Source of the DNA: Gammaproteobacteria bacterium
GTDB taxonomy: Bacteria; Pseudomonadota; Gammaproteobacteria; Pseudomonadales; Azotimanducaceae
Assembly: GCA_028821405.1 (NCBI GenBank)
Contig: JAPPGK010000024.1
Coordinates: forward strand, 1-64,000
Direction of reading: 5' to 3'
Length of the DNA: 64,000 nt
Both the position numbers and the translations under genes were made by a program. Of this stretch, positions 1 to 8,618 are shown one piece after another. Each line of letters starts with the position of its first letter. Position 1 is the first letter of the stretch. The notes beneath the pieces are model-generated. The model worked only from the letters and a program-made list of their open reading frames with translations. It was not told the DNA's origin and did not search any database.

Positions 1-6
1 TCGGCT

Positions 7-48
7 TTCTCATCTTGATTGTCGCTGCGTTCTCACCTTGATTGTCGC
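7..48. repeat. Two tandem 19-bp repeats, possible IS end
   Basis: Two copies of TTCTCAYCTTGATTGTCGC lie at 7-25 and 30-48 with a 23-bp period and one mismatch. Short multiple direct repeats of this size are typical of the ends of IS21-family elements, and the coding fragment that follows starts abruptly beside them. The element itself lies outside the window, so the assignment is inference. Confidence 0.35.
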
Positions 49-60
49 GGAACAGGCCTG

Positions 61-207
61 ACGGGCTGGAAGGCTCCGGCGGCGGGCGGTCCGGCGCAGA
101 GCGAGCTGACGGAACGGCAGCGGCGCATCGACATGGCCGCGCGGCTGCGCATCACCCGCGAGCTGGGCCACGGCCGGCCCGAGGTCGTGCGGCAGTACTG
201 TGGCTAG
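61..207 (+). pseudogene. C-terminal remnant of a tyrosine recombinase
   Basis: The open frame running to the TAG at 205-207 ends in RITRELGHGRPEVVRQYCG. This is the usual tail of integrase-type tyrosine recombinases: an LGHxR box followed after a few residues by the tyrosine nucleophile region. No catalytic domain precedes it, because the frame is closed by a TGA at 16-18 inside the short direct repeats. It therefore looks like a gene cut off at its 5' side, perhaps by the neighbouring mobile-element end. The match rests on a short motif only. Confidence 0.4.
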
Positions 208-386
208 CGGCGTGCGCCGGTTCGTGCGGTCGCCGCGTTCGGCAGCCGCAGTCCCGGCCACCGTCCGGCGCGATCGCCGCGCCAGACGGCGCGGAGAGTG
301 CCCTGAAACCCGACTCGCGGCGGGAACTCCCCGACGAGGCCGCTCTCCGCGCCGTTGCAGCCGGGTCACGGCTGCGCCGTTCCCCT

Positions 387-1553
387 TCAGGCGACGTACG
401 CGGCCCATTCCGCCATCAGCGCACGGCGTCGGTCGAACAGGTCGCTGCGCCGGTAGGCGGCTTCCACGCGGTCGCCGTTGACGTGCGCCAGGGCGAGCTC
501 GCAGACCTCGCGCGGGGCGTCGGAGCATTCGGCGGCCCAGTCGCGGAAGCTGGAGCGGAAGCCGTGCGGCACGGCGTCGACACCGAGGGCGCGCAAGAGT
601 TCCGACAGGTGCTTCTGGTGCATGGCGCGGCCGCTCGCCGGCGGGAACACCCAGCCGTCCGCCGCGGCCAGCTCGGTGGCGTTGTCGAGCACCTCGAGGG
701 CGCGGTCCGACAGCGGCACGCGGTGCTCGCGGCCGTTCTTCATGCGCTCGGCCGGAATCGTCCACACCGCGCCGTCGCGGTCGATCTCCTCCCAGCGGGC
801 GTGGCGCACCTCGCCCGAGCGGGCGGCGGTCAGCACCAGGAACTCGAACGCCAGCCGGACGCCGGCGTATGCGTCGCAGTCCCGCACCCGCGCGAGCGCG
901 GCGCGGACCTCGGCGTGCGGCAGCGCCCGCTGGTGCCGCCGCACGGCGGCGGTTCTCGGCAGCGCCGCGGAGATCGCGTCGCCGGCGGGGTTGTCGGCGC
1001 GCAGGCCCTGCGCGACGGCCCACTTCATGACGGCGCCGATGCGCTGCCGCACGCGGCCGGCGGTCACGCGCTTGACGGACCAGATGGGCAGCAGCACCGC
1101 CATGACGTCCGCGCTGGTCACGGCGTCGACGGTCTTGTCCCCAATGCGCGGCAGCGCGTAGGTGGCGAGGCTCGCGCGCCACTGGCGCTCGGAGCCGGCG
1201 CGGTCCTTCCAGTTCGGGGCGTGGATCCCGATGACGGTATCCAGCGCCTCGGCGAAGGTCGGCACCGCCCTGGCCGATCGGCGCGGATCGCGGCCCTGGG
1301 CGATGGCGCGGGCGTTCTCCAGCGCCCGCTCGCGGGCCATGGCGAGGGTGACGACGGGGTAGCGGCCGAGGCCGAGGCTGGTGGGCCGGCCGTCGATGCG
1401 GACGCTCTGCGTCCAGGACTTGTTGAGTCCGCCGCGCAGCGCGGGCCGGACGAGCAGGCCGAGGCCGAGCCCGCCGCGGCCGTCGCCGTAGCGGCCGGGC
1501 GTGTTGGCGTTGCGGACGAACGTGGCGGACAGCATGAGGGGTCGATTGTTCAC
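387..1553 (-). CDS. P4-type tyrosine integrase
   Basis: A 388-residue site-specific recombinase. The N-terminal third resembles the DUF4102 arm-binding domain of P4 integrases (LGLGRYPVVTLAMARERALE), followed by a SAM-like core-binding domain and a catalytic domain. Visible active-site elements are the first Arg in TAARSGEVRHARW, the HGFRSSFRDW box (HxxR), and the C-terminal LALAHVNGDRVEAAYRRSD segment carrying the late His and the Tyr nucleophile. Length and motif order are normal, so it may be active. It normally mediates island integration at a tRNA 3' end, but I find no tRNA or attachment site here. The recombinase remnant beside it supports a mobile-element junction. Confidence 0.9.
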   Translation of the reverse strand: MNNRPLMLSATFVRNANTPGRYGDGRGGLGLGLLVRPALRGGLNKSWTQSVRIDGRPTSLGLGRYPVVTLAMARERALENARAIAQGRDPRRSARAVPTFAEALDTVIGIHAPNWKDRAGSERQWRASLATYALPRIGDKTVDAVTSADVMAVLLPIWSVKRVTAGRVRQRIGAVMKWAVAQGLRADNPAGDAISAALPRTAAVRRHQRALPHAEVRAALARVRDCDAYAGVRLAFEFLVLTAARSGEVRHARWEEIDRDGAVWTIPAERMKNGREHRVPLSDRALEVLDNATELAAADGWVFPPASGRAMHQKHLSELLRALGVDAVPHGFRSSFRDWAAECSDAPREVCELALAHVNGDRVEAAYRRSDLFDRRRALMAEWAAYVA

Positions 1554-1684
1554 TTCCCGTTCCCTGTTCGGTTACAAGGGGGTGTTGAGAAGCAGTGTGC
1601 CCCGGTGGCGCCCGATACGCCAAAAGGTTTATGTTTATCAGAAGGTTAAGGGACTTCCGGCGAAGTCCTGAACCCCCCGAAAAC

Positions 1685-1701
1685 CACCCTTCGGCGGTGG
1701 G
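1685..1701 (-). terminator. Weak hairpin with T-run downstream of lrp
   Basis: Read on the minus strand, a 5-bp stem CCACC/GGTGG with a 7-nt loop is followed by TTTT. It lies about 140 bp beyond the lrp stop codon. The stem is short, so it is only a candidate intrinsic terminator. Confidence 0.25.
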
Positions 1702-1839
1702 CTTGTCCCCTCCCGCGACACCCATCCACGCCGGCGCGCCGCGAATACTGACCGACCGCGAGGGTGGTCCTACGGATGCAGGCGACGCCTTCGCGGATCG
1801 TTCCACCTTGCAGCGCTTCAGCAGCTCGCCGAGCTGCCG

Positions 1840-2322
1840 CTAGCGAACGGGGAGTTCGGTCCGCTTGACCACCGTCCGTAGCGCAAAGCTCGAATGTACG
1901 CGGTCCACGCCCGGCAACGCCGTCAGGTATTGGCTGTGGATGCGTTCGTAGTCCCGGGCGTCCCGCACGATCACCCGCACCAGGTAGTCGGCCTCCCCCG
2001 ACATCACGTAGCACTCCATGACTTCGGGCAGTTCGACGATCGCCCGCTCGAACGCCGCGAGGTCGTCGCGCTGCTGGCTCGCCAGCGTGATCTGCACGAA
2101 GACGTTGTCCGGATACCCGGCAAGCGATTGGTCGACCAGGCCGACATAGCCGCGGATCATGCCCGCGTCCTCCAAGCGCTTTAGACGCCGCAAGCTCGCC
2201 GACTCCGAAAGGTTGATCCGCTCGGCGAGATCGGCGTTGGTGATGCGCCCATCGTGCTGAATCTCGTGCAGGATCATTTGGTCTCTTTGATCTAATTCAA
2301 TAGATTCCACCGCTTCATCCAC
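1840..2322 (-). CDS. Lrp/AsnC-family transcriptional regulator
   Basis: A 160-residue regulator. Residues about 12-60 form the Lrp winged helix-turn-helix (DLAERINLSESASLRRLKRL), followed by a RAM/AsnC ligand-binding domain ending in HSSFALRTVVKRTELPV. I start it at the GTG at 2320-2322; the longer frame upstream has no Lrp similarity. It is divergent from alanine dehydrogenase, an arrangement in which such regulators (compare BkdR, AldR) commonly sense an amino acid and control the neighbouring ald gene. A perfect inverted repeat lies in the shared promoter region. A broken second copy of the central part of this gene lies near 10.1 kb. Confidence 0.92.
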   Translation of the reverse strand: MDEAVESIELDQRDQMILHEIQHDGRITNADLAERINLSESASLRRLKRLEDAGMIRGYVGLVDQSLAGYPDNVFVQITLASQQRDDLAAFERAIVELPEVMECYVMSGEADYLVRVIVRDARDYERIHSQYLTALPGVDRVHSSFALRTVVKRTELPVR

Positions 2323-2368
2323 GTTTTGCCGAAGATAGCTCCGACATGCTCGGTGATTGCAGGCGAAA

Positions 2369-2385
2369 ACGCAAACGCATTGCGT
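2369..2385. promoter_or_regulatory. Inverted repeat between lrp and ald
   Basis: ACGCAA-acgca-TTGCGT is a perfect 6-bp inverted repeat in the 113-bp divergent intergenic region. Its position 50 bp before ald suggests an operator for the Lrp-type regulator. This is inference; no consensus was tested. Confidence 0.4.
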
Positions 2386-2435
2386 CCCGGATTGTCTAAT
2401 GTCCATACCACTGGCCAACCGGAAAGGCGAACACG

Positions 2436-3623
2436 ATGCGCATTGGCGTTCCCAAGGAGACCAAGGTCCACGAATACCGCGTCGGACTCACGCCCACGTC
2501 GGTCGCCGAACTGACCCGCGACGGACACACCGTCGTGGTCGAAACGAACGCCGGGGCAGGCATCGGATTCAGCGACGGTGATTACATCGCTGCCGGTGCT
2601 TGCATCGGCGCCGCGACCGAGGCCTTCGCCCAAGACCTCGTTGTCAAGGTCAAGGAACCGAACCTCGACGAATGCGCCCTGCTTCACGAACACCAGGTCC
2701 TGTTCACCTACCTCCACCTGGCCGCCGACCCGGCGTTGACCCACGCGCTGATGGCGAGCGGCGCAGCCGCCATCGCCTACGAAACCGTCACCGCCGCGGA
2801 TGGCAGCCTCCCGCTGCTGTCGCCGATGAGCGAGATCGCCGGGCGGATGTCCGTCCAGGTCGGCGCCACGGCTTTGCAGAGAACCACCGGCGGCAGCGGC
2901 GTGCTGCTTGGCGGCGTGCCGGGCGTGGCACCGGCGCGGGTCACGGTGATCGGCGGCGGGATGGCGGGCGCCAACGCGGCGACCATCGCCCTCGGCCTTG
3001 GTGCGGACGTCACCATTCTCGACAAGAGCGTTTCCCGTCTGCGCTGGCTGGCGGACCGGTTCGACGGCCGCGCCCGGACGGTGATGGCAAACGCCTCGAC
3101 CACCCGCGAGCACGTAGTGGAGGCGGATCTGGTCGTTGGCGCGGTACTCGTGCCGGGTGCAAGGGCGCCGAGGCTGGTAAGCGCCGAGGACGTCCACGAC
3201 ATGCGCAACGGCTCGGTACTCGTCGACATCTCCATCGACCAGGGCGGCTGTTTCGAAACGAGTCGCCCCACCACCCACGACAAGCCGACCTTCGTGAACG
3301 ACGGCGTCGTCCACTACTGCGTCACGAACATGCCCGGCGTGGTGCCGCGCACCGCCACGCTGGCCCTGAACAACATTACCTTGCCGTACGTCAGAACCAT
3401 CGCCGAGAAAGGCTGGCGTCAGGCGATCGCCGACGATGAGCATCTCGCGAACGGAGTCAATGTCGCGGAAGGCACCATCCGGCACGAAGCTGTGGCTCGA
3501 TCCCTCGACATCCCCCTCCCCGCCACGCAGCCTGACGCCAGCCACTCGGCGAGGTCGTTGACACCGCTCATCGAACTGCCGTACGCGCCGAGCCCCGCAT
3601 TGACCCTGGTGACCCGCGCCTAG
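2436..3623 (+). CDS. ald: Alanine dehydrogenase
   Basis: A 395-residue NAD-dependent alanine dehydrogenase, which interconverts L-alanine and pyruvate plus ammonia. The N-terminus MRIGVPKE, the EYRVGLTP segment (Arg15), VKVKEP (Lys73) and YLHLAAD (His94) match the substrate and catalytic residues of the family. The Rossmann motif is VIGGGMAGANAA near residue 170, and NMPGVVPRTAT is the conserved C-terminal signature. The protein runs about 25 residues past the usual end, in a proline/serine-rich tail. Divergent from the Lrp-type gene, which probably controls it in response to alanine or another amino acid. Likely role: alanine catabolism or ammonium assimilation. Confidence 0.96.
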   Translation: MRIGVPKETKVHEYRVGLTPTSVAELTRDGHTVVVETNAGAGIGFSDGDYIAAGACIGAATEAFAQDLVVKVKEPNLDECALLHEHQVLFTYLHLAADPALTHALMASGAAAIAYETVTAADGSLPLLSPMSEIAGRMSVQVGATALQRTTGGSGVLLGGVPGVAPARVTVIGGGMAGANAATIALGLGADVTILDKSVSRLRWLADRFDGRARTVMANASTTREHVVEADLVVGAVLVPGARAPRLVSAEDVHDMRNGSVLVDISIDQGGCFETSRPTTHDKPTFVNDGVVHYCVTNMPGVVPRTATLALNNITLPYVRTIAEKGWRQAIADDEHLANGVNVAEGTIRHEAVARSLDIPLPATQPDASHSARSLTPLIELPYAPSPALTLVTRA

Positions 3624-4039
3624 TCTGCGGGACCTCGTCGTCTCCCTCGTCGTCGTCCCGAGGTTCCCCTTCGACCGAATCGGCCGGGGGTTTCACGGTG
3701 AAATCGGCACGCGGAACGTGGCGATTTCCTACAGCGCGGTGTTTTCTCTCAAATCGGCCACGATAGACGCCTACAAACAAGGCGCAATCGGCATGATGGC
3801 ACGACCCGGGGCGCCGACGCTTGCTGCCATCCTATTGGCCGGCGTCGAGAACGCGCCGCCCTGTCTTCGCTCGTGTTGGCCGGCTGGGCGGTAGGCACCG
3901 TTCCCTTAGCAAAGTACCGCGGGCCGCCCACGTGCCCTTGCTGCCGGTAACCCGGATCGGTCTTCCGGAACCCCGGGACCTAGAGACCTGGATCAGGTCT
4001 GGTCGCGACCCGTGGCGTTGAGAACCCCGTCGAGGGGAA
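3624..4039. other. Non-coding stretch, nothing recognised
   Basis: About 415 bases between ald and the small peptide gene. Short open frames exist on both strands, but none has a convincing start or family resemblance. No strong hairpin with a T-run was seen. Confidence 0.5.
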
Positions 4040-4255
4040 TCAGTCCTCCTGGGTGTCCTCGCCGCTCTCGCCATCCGAGGACGAGTCGTCTCCCATTTCC
4101 TGCATGACCACCGCGACCGCAGTCCCTATGACGATGGCCACTATGACGAGAGCCCCTCCCGAAACCTCCTCCACTTCTTTCGCGGTCAACTCCCGAACGT
4201 GTTCCGTCCGAACGACCTCCGGCGTGGCAGCCTTGCCAAACCCCAATCCGCGCAT
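4040..4255 (-). CDS. Double-glycine leader peptide (bacteriocin-like)
   Basis: A 71-residue peptide. The leader at residues about 22-34 reads RELTAKEVEEVSGG, which matches the class II bacteriocin/double-glycine leader pattern (ELxxxEVxxVSGG) that C39-peptidase ABC exporters cut after GG. The would-be core starts with a 15-20 residue hydrophobic segment (ALVIVAIVIGTAVAVVM) and ends in an acidic, Ser/Asp/Glu-rich tail. The minus strand has a good ribosome-binding site (GGGAG) just before the ATG at 4255. It faces a GntR-ABC operon, but no C39-peptidase transporter or immunity gene is visible within the window. The function as a bacteriocin or signal peptide is inferred from the leader only. 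Confidence 0.65.
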   Translation of the reverse strand: MRGLGFGKAATPEVVRTEHVRELTAKEVEEVSGGALVIVAIVIGTAVAVVMQEMGDDSSSDGESGEDTQED

Positions 4256-4472
4256 GTGTGTCTCCCTCGCAAATCAATGCAACTGACCATGGACTGCTTG
4301 CCTCACGGTTGTTGGACTACCTTCCGCATTTGCGCAGGATGGAGCAATGAACAATCACCTCGGATCGTGTTGTGATTTCTCCCGCGGTATTCGGATCTGG
4401 CGCCACAAGCGGGGATCCGGTGGCAGACGGCGGCCATCGGCCTTGCAGCGGGCCGCCCGTGCAGCTTCTCGG

Positions 4473-4490
4473 GTATTGCTAGACTAATAC
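4473..4490. promoter_or_regulatory. Inverted repeat before the GntR gene
   Basis: GTATT-gctagact-AATAC ends 4 bp before the GTG start of the GntR gene. YtrA-type GntR regulators usually repress their own ABC operon from such a site. It also overlaps a plausible -10 (TAGACT), which would fit repression or a very short leader. Confidence 0.4.
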
Positions 4491-4494
4491 ACCC

Positions 4495-4869
4495 GTGTCG
4501 ATCTACTCCCTCAATGCCGTATCCGGAACGCCGATCTACCGGCAGATCGTGGATCAGACACGTCAGCTCGTCGCCAGCGGGCAACTGCCGCCCGGCGGCC
4601 ATCTCCCGTCGGTACGCGCGATGGCTGCGGAACTCGGGATCAATCCGATGACCGTTTCCAAGGCGTACTCGCTGTTGGAACGGGACGGGATCGTTGCGCG
4701 TCAGCGCGGCCTTGGGATGGTCGTGCTCGAGACCACGATCACCCCGGGCGAGGCGATCCGCCCGCAAGCCGTGGCGCTCATCGAGGCTGCGCTGCGCCTT
4801 AGACTGACCCGCGAGGAGGTGGCGAGGGCAATCGATCTTGCGTGGACACAAGACAAGGAGCCCCTGTGA
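4495..4869 (+). CDS. GntR-family regulator, YtrA type
   Basis: A 124-residue regulator. The N-terminal winged helix reads PIYRQIVDQTRQLVASGQL, then LPSVRAMAAELGINPMTV and SKAYSLLERDGIV, which is the canonical GntR domain. The short C-terminal tail of about 45 residues, with no sugar- or acyl-binding domain, places it in the YtrA subfamily. The GTG start follows directly after a short palindrome. The stop overlaps the start of the ATPase gene (GTGA at 4866-4869). YtrA regulators repress adjacent ABC transporter genes in response to cell-envelope-active compounds, and that role is likely here. Confidence 0.93.
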   Translation: MSIYSLNAVSGTPIYRQIVDQTRQLVASGQLPPGGHLPSVRAMAAELGINPMTVSKAYSLLERDGIVARQRGLGMVVLETTITPGEAIRPQAVALIEAALRLRLTREEVARAIDLAWTQDKEPL

Positions 4870-5690
4870 GCGATCCGTTATGCCTCGACAGCATCGCCAT
4901 CGGCTACCGTCGCAAGCAGCCCGTCCTGGAGGACGTCACGTTCGTCGCCAGGCCAGGGTCGATCACCGGCCTTCTCGGCCGCAACGGGGCAGGCAAGACG
5001 ACCCTCATCCACACGGCGTTAGGCCTTCGCAGGGCCTGGCGAGGTCGGGCAATGCTCTTCGGCCATCCCGCGTGGACCGCGCCACCTGAAGTGCGGCGCC
5101 GGATCGGGTTCGTGCCGCAGCAATTCGTCGACTTCCAATGGCTGACTCCCTCCCGCTGCCTTGACGCCATCAGCCGTTTCCATGCGCGTTGGGATGCGGA
5201 GCTCGTGGCAACGCTGCGGGAACGATGGTCCTTGCCCGACCTGCGCATCGGCGCCCTGTCGCCCGGCATGCGTCAGTGCGTCGCCGTCCTTCTCGCCATC
5301 GGCCACCGACCCGATCTCCTAGTGCTCGACGAGCCAGTCGCGATGCTGGATCCGAACGCCCGTCGGCACTTCCTGCGTGCCCTCGGCGACCTCAACGCCC
5401 AAACGGGCCAGACCGTTGTCCTCTCGAGCCACATCTGCAGCGACGTAGAACGCATTTGTTCCGACGTCGCGATCCTCGACGGTGGGCGTATCGTCCTGCA
5501 CAGCCCCATCGACGACCTCAAGGAGCACGTGCGACGTGTCTCCGGACTCGCCACTGTCCCCCCGACCGGGGACGTGCTGGCCAGCACCGATTCGAGAATA
5601 TGGCTGCGCAACTGGCGCAGCTACGACCTGTCCACGGCGCGCGTCGACGCACTCAATCTCGAAGAGCTTTTCCTGGACCTCACCGCATGA
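4866..5690 (+). CDS. ABC transporter ATP-binding protein
   Basis: A 274-residue ATPase. Walker A is GLLGRNGAGKTT, the signature is the degenerate LSPGMRQ, Walker B is LLVLDEP, and the D-loop is AMLDPN. A switch His follows in SSHICSD. The fold resembles CcmA/YtrB-type ATPases of exporters with separately encoded membrane subunits. I start it at the GTG at 4866, preceded by AAGGAG, rather than at the upstream ATG at 4842, because the GTGA overlap couples it to the GntR gene. It overlaps the membrane gene by ATGA. Substrate unknown; the bacteriocin-like peptide opposite makes export or immunity possible. Confidence 0.92.
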   Translation: MSDPLCLDSIAIGYRRKQPVLEDVTFVARPGSITGLLGRNGAGKTTLIHTALGLRRAWRGRAMLFGHPAWTAPPEVRRRIGFVPQQFVDFQWLTPSRCLDAISRFHARWDAELVATLRERWSLPDLRIGALSPGMRQCVAVLLAIGHRPDLLVLDEPVAMLDPNARRHFLRALGDLNAQTGQTVVLSSHICSDVERICSDVAILDGGRIVLHSPIDDLKEHVRRVSGLATVPPTGDVLASTDSRIWLRNWRSYDLSTARVDALNLEELFLDLTA

Positions 5691-6913
5691 TGCGTGCCCG
5701 CCAACTGATCGCGGTGATCCGAACCTGTTTCCGTCCTGCTTCCCCACTCACCCTGCTAGGCATCTCCGCCTACATTGCCTATCTCGCGTGGTTGGCAATC
5801 TGGGAGGCGGGCGAGATCGGTGACACGGTCCATATCCACCTTGCCTTGACTCTCGCGACGGCGGGCGCATGGATCGGTGCGCGGGTCGGCGAGGCGGCCA
5901 GATGGCCCGGATCCACGTTCAGCCCCCCGTTCGTCGTCGCGCTATGCACCGTCGCCGCATTCGCGTCCGCGGCAGCGCTAGCGCTCAATGGCGTGGCTGC
6001 GGCGATCGGTGGACTGCACGCGTTCGCGTTGGTCCCATTCGGGATGCTAGCCATATCCGCAGGCCTGGCAGGCGGTTGCGCCCGACCGACGTTGCCTCGA
6101 TACCTTTCGCTCGGTCTCGTCGTCCTCATCCCTTTTGGACCGCTCGTCTCCCGCGCAACCCTGGCACCACCCGAACCGCAGTTCGCATGGTCGTTGGCCG
6201 CGGTTGCGGGCACGATGGGTACGCTCCTCGGCTTCGCGGCGACACTCCGCGCTACAGACGGCCCATCTCTGTCCCCGCCGGCAACGCGGCTCTCGCGGGG
6301 CATGTTCTTTAGGCTGTTTCCGAGCCCATTGCACGAACCGTCAATCCATCGGATAGCCATCGTGTCCGGCTTGCTCGCGGCAGGCTGCGCCTACGCGTAC
6401 GGATTGCCGGCGCTCGACTGGCGCGACGGCCCCTTGATGGTGGTGATCGGCACGGTCTGTGCGAACCTCGGTGCGTCGGGCACGTCGGCATCGCTCCCGC
6501 GCGGACCCCTGCCCGGGGCTTCATGGCTGGTCCGGTCCGGTATCGCAAGAACCCGCGCCCACGCCGGTCGTCGCATGTTATGGCGCATTGTCATCGACTC
6601 CATGTGCGCCGCCGTCGTTTTCGTCGCCATCACCGCGGCCCTCGTTCCCGACTCGGATGTCTTCGAAATGATGTTGGTGGCGCTTGCCGCGTGCCATGTC
6701 TACCTGGCTGCCGCCTGCTCTTCGCGCTGGCTGTTGACCAACCGCCTCAGTGTCTTTGTTGCGACACCAGTCGTGGCGGGTCTCGCATGGGCTGCTTGGA
6801 CGCTTGTGCCCTGGGCATTGCCGACCGCCCTCGCAGCCAGCATCGCAAGCGCGATCGTCGCAGTCTATGTGGGCGGGTTCGGCATCGGTCGCATCGACCT
6901 CGACCCCACGTAG
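5687..6913 (+). CDS. Multi-spanning membrane protein of the ABC operon
   Basis: A 408-residue hydrophobic protein with about ten predicted membrane segments, for example LALTLATAGAWIGA, VVALCTVAAFASAAALAL and IVIDSMCAAVVFVAITAALV. No sequence family is recognisable by eye. Its ATGA overlap with the ATPase gene and its composition make it the probable permease subunit of this GntR-controlled transporter. The reading frame extends far upstream as open sequence, but the start at 5687 is fixed by the overlap. It is the last gene of the operon. Confidence 0.75.
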   Translation: MMRARQLIAVIRTCFRPASPLTLLGISAYIAYLAWLAIWEAGEIGDTVHIHLALTLATAGAWIGARVGEAARWPGSTFSPPFVVALCTVAAFASAAALALNGVAAAIGGLHAFALVPFGMLAISAGLAGGCARPTLPRYLSLGLVVLIPFGPLVSRATLAPPEPQFAWSLAAVAGTMGTLLGFAATLRATDGPSLSPPATRLSRGMFFRLFPSPLHEPSIHRIAIVSGLLAAGCAYAYGLPALDWRDGPLMVVIGTVCANLGASGTSASLPRGPLPGASWLVRSGIARTRAHAGRRMLWRIVIDSMCAAVVFVAITAALVPDSDVFEMMLVALAACHVYLAAACSSRWLLTNRLSVFVATPVVAGLAWAAWTLVPWALPTALAASIASAIVAVYVGGFGIGRIDLDPT

Positions 6914-7009
6914 GTTTCCGCCTGGGCACCGCCTAGGCACGGGCCACGATTCTCGGCGCTTCTGTCGTAGACTGCGCGGTTTGACGCCAAGTTCTCACTG
7001 GGAACCGTA

Positions 7010-8278
7010 ATGTCCGCACTCCCTCCCGGCGATGCCGCCGCGCTTGGCTTCGACCCGAAACGCCTGGAGCAGATCGGCCCCGCGATGCAGGCGTACGTCG
7101 ACGACCAGCGCCTGCCGAACCTGGTGACGCTCATCGCGCGGCGCGGCCAGATCGTCCACCTGGATGCGCGCGGGGTGTTGAGCTTTGCGACCGGCAGGCC
7201 GGCGACGGCCGAGAGCCTGTTTCGCATGTTCTCGAACACCAAGCCGCTGGCCGGCGTCGCGACCTGCGTTCTCTACGAGCGCGGCCTGCTGACGCCCGAC
7301 GATCCCGTGTCGCGGTTCCTCCCCGAATTCGGCGATAGCCGCGTGCAGGTCCCGAACGCGCCGGGCATGACGGAACCCGCCAAGCGCGCCATCACGGTTC
7401 GCGACTGTCTGACGAACACCACCGGCATCCTCAATCCCGGGATGATGCCCGCCTTCTACCGCGAGCAGTACGCGGACGTGTTCGCCCGCATGAACGACGG
7501 CGTCGATGCCTTGAAGACCCTCGGCTGGATGCGCCGCGACGACGCACCGGCGCTTCCCTCCCGGGAACGCGTTCGCGCGCTGGCCGAACTGCCGCTCATG
7601 GCGCACCCCGGCGAGCGCTTCGAATACCACGTCGGCTATCCGGTGCTCACCGAAGTCATCGCGGCGGCAAGCGCTCAGCCCGTCGACGAGTTCTTCCAAC
7701 AGAACATCTTCGACCCCCTGGGCATGGACAGAACCGGTTTCTACGTGAAGGACGGGCTCGCCGAGCACTTCGGCGACAGCTACATCCCGCGTCCCTCCGG
7801 CGGCGGCGTCAAGCTCGAGGTGTTCGACCGCGGCGAGTCCTCGGAGAAGATCACCGGCTCGGGGGAGTTCTGTGTCGGGGGCTCCACCGGCGGCATCGTC
7901 ACCACTGTGGGCGACTACGCCCGTTTCGGACAGATGCTCTTGAACGGCGGCGAACTGGACGGCGTCCGCATTCTCGGGCGCAAGACCGTCGACCTGATGG
8001 TCGGCAACCACACGGGGAACATGCAGATTCCGATCACCGGCCCGGGCTTCCACTGGGGCCTGGGGGTCGCGACGTACCACGGCCGCGGTCGCCCCGCGCC
8101 GCTGATGCGTTCCGTCGGCAGCTACGGTTGGGACGGCGCAGCCGGAACCACCTACTGGGCCGACCCGAGCGAGGAACTCATGGGTGTTTGTCTAACGCAA
8201 GTGCTGCAGGCCGGCATGATGCCGAACAACGACTATCAGGGGGCCTTTCAGCGGTTGGCGTACCAAGCGCTCGTCTAG
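7010..8278 (+). CDS. Serine hydrolase, beta-lactamase/esterase fold
   Basis: A 422-residue protein of the beta-lactamase-related class C/EstB family. The SxxK nucleophile motif is FSNTKPL (Ser75, Lys78). The second motif region reads FEYHVGYPVL, where a YxN would be expected, so the tyrosine is present but the Asn is not. Late elements GNHTGN and HWGLGVATYHGRG follow. There is no obvious signal peptide, so it is probably cytoplasmic. Such proteins are usually esterases or D-amino-acid peptidases rather than true beta-lactamases. Substrate unknown. It stands alone, with about 96 bp upstream. Confidence 0.88.
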   Translation: MSALPPGDAAALGFDPKRLEQIGPAMQAYVDDQRLPNLVTLIARRGQIVHLDARGVLSFATGRPATAESLFRMFSNTKPLAGVATCVLYERGLLTPDDPVSRFLPEFGDSRVQVPNAPGMTEPAKRAITVRDCLTNTTGILNPGMMPAFYREQYADVFARMNDGVDALKTLGWMRRDDAPALPSRERVRALAELPLMAHPGERFEYHVGYPVLTEVIAAASAQPVDEFFQQNIFDPLGMDRTGFYVKDGLAEHFGDSYIPRPSGGGVKLEVFDRGESSEKITGSGEFCVGGSTGGIVTTVGDYARFGQMLLNGGELDGVRILGRKTVDLMVGNHTGNMQIPITGPGFHWGLGVATYHGRGRPAPLMRSVGSYGWDGAAGTTYWADPSEELMGVCLTQVLQAGMMPNNDYQGAFQRLAYQALV

Positions 8279-8428
8279 AGTCCACTTCGATCCAGGCGAG
8301 ACTCCGACCACGACGCCGGCGAAGACGGCGCGTGCCAACCGCATGAGACCTGGGCGAACTCGCCACGAAGCGTCTAGGCGCAAGCCCGCACGCTCTCTCC
8401 TAGCCCGAGACCCTTGAAGTTCCGCAAC

Positions 8429-8594
8429 GCTTGACATCGTTTCGGCCGCAAGCCGAGAATCGAACTCGGCGAACTTCCGCGCCCGACCTCGATCGGCCCT
8501 CCCCAGCAGGGCCGAGCCAAGAGGCAAAGGGGATTCGAGTCCTCGAAGTGACGATCACGGTCAACCCGATCGGACAAGTGATCGCTGGGGGATC
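8429..8594. repeat. Structured repeat, copy 1
   Basis: A 166-bp element beginning CGCTTGACATCG that recurs, diverged, at 10623-10794 in the same orientation. It contains two clear hairpins: GCCGAG/CTCGGC with a 7-nt loop (8452-8470), and TCGGCCCT/AGGGCCGA with a 7-nt loop (8493-8515). Both hairpins are kept in the second copy, with one compensatory pair change. It ends about 25 bp before the Clp_N/zinc-finger gene, so it could be a leader RNA, a repeat or a mobile fragment. Confidence 0.6.
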
Positions 8595-8618
8595 CATGTC
8601 CAAGTTGGCGGTGGACCA

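Noticed and set aside
3821-4021. 66-codon frame between ald and the small peptide gene
   Set aside because: Composition is that of random GC-rich sequence and it has no start signal or homology that I recognise.
8452-8470. tRNA T-arm-like hairpin with a TTCGATT loop on the minus strand
   Set aside because: No matching acceptor, D or anticodon arm could be built around it. It is better explained as a hairpin of the two-copy repeat.
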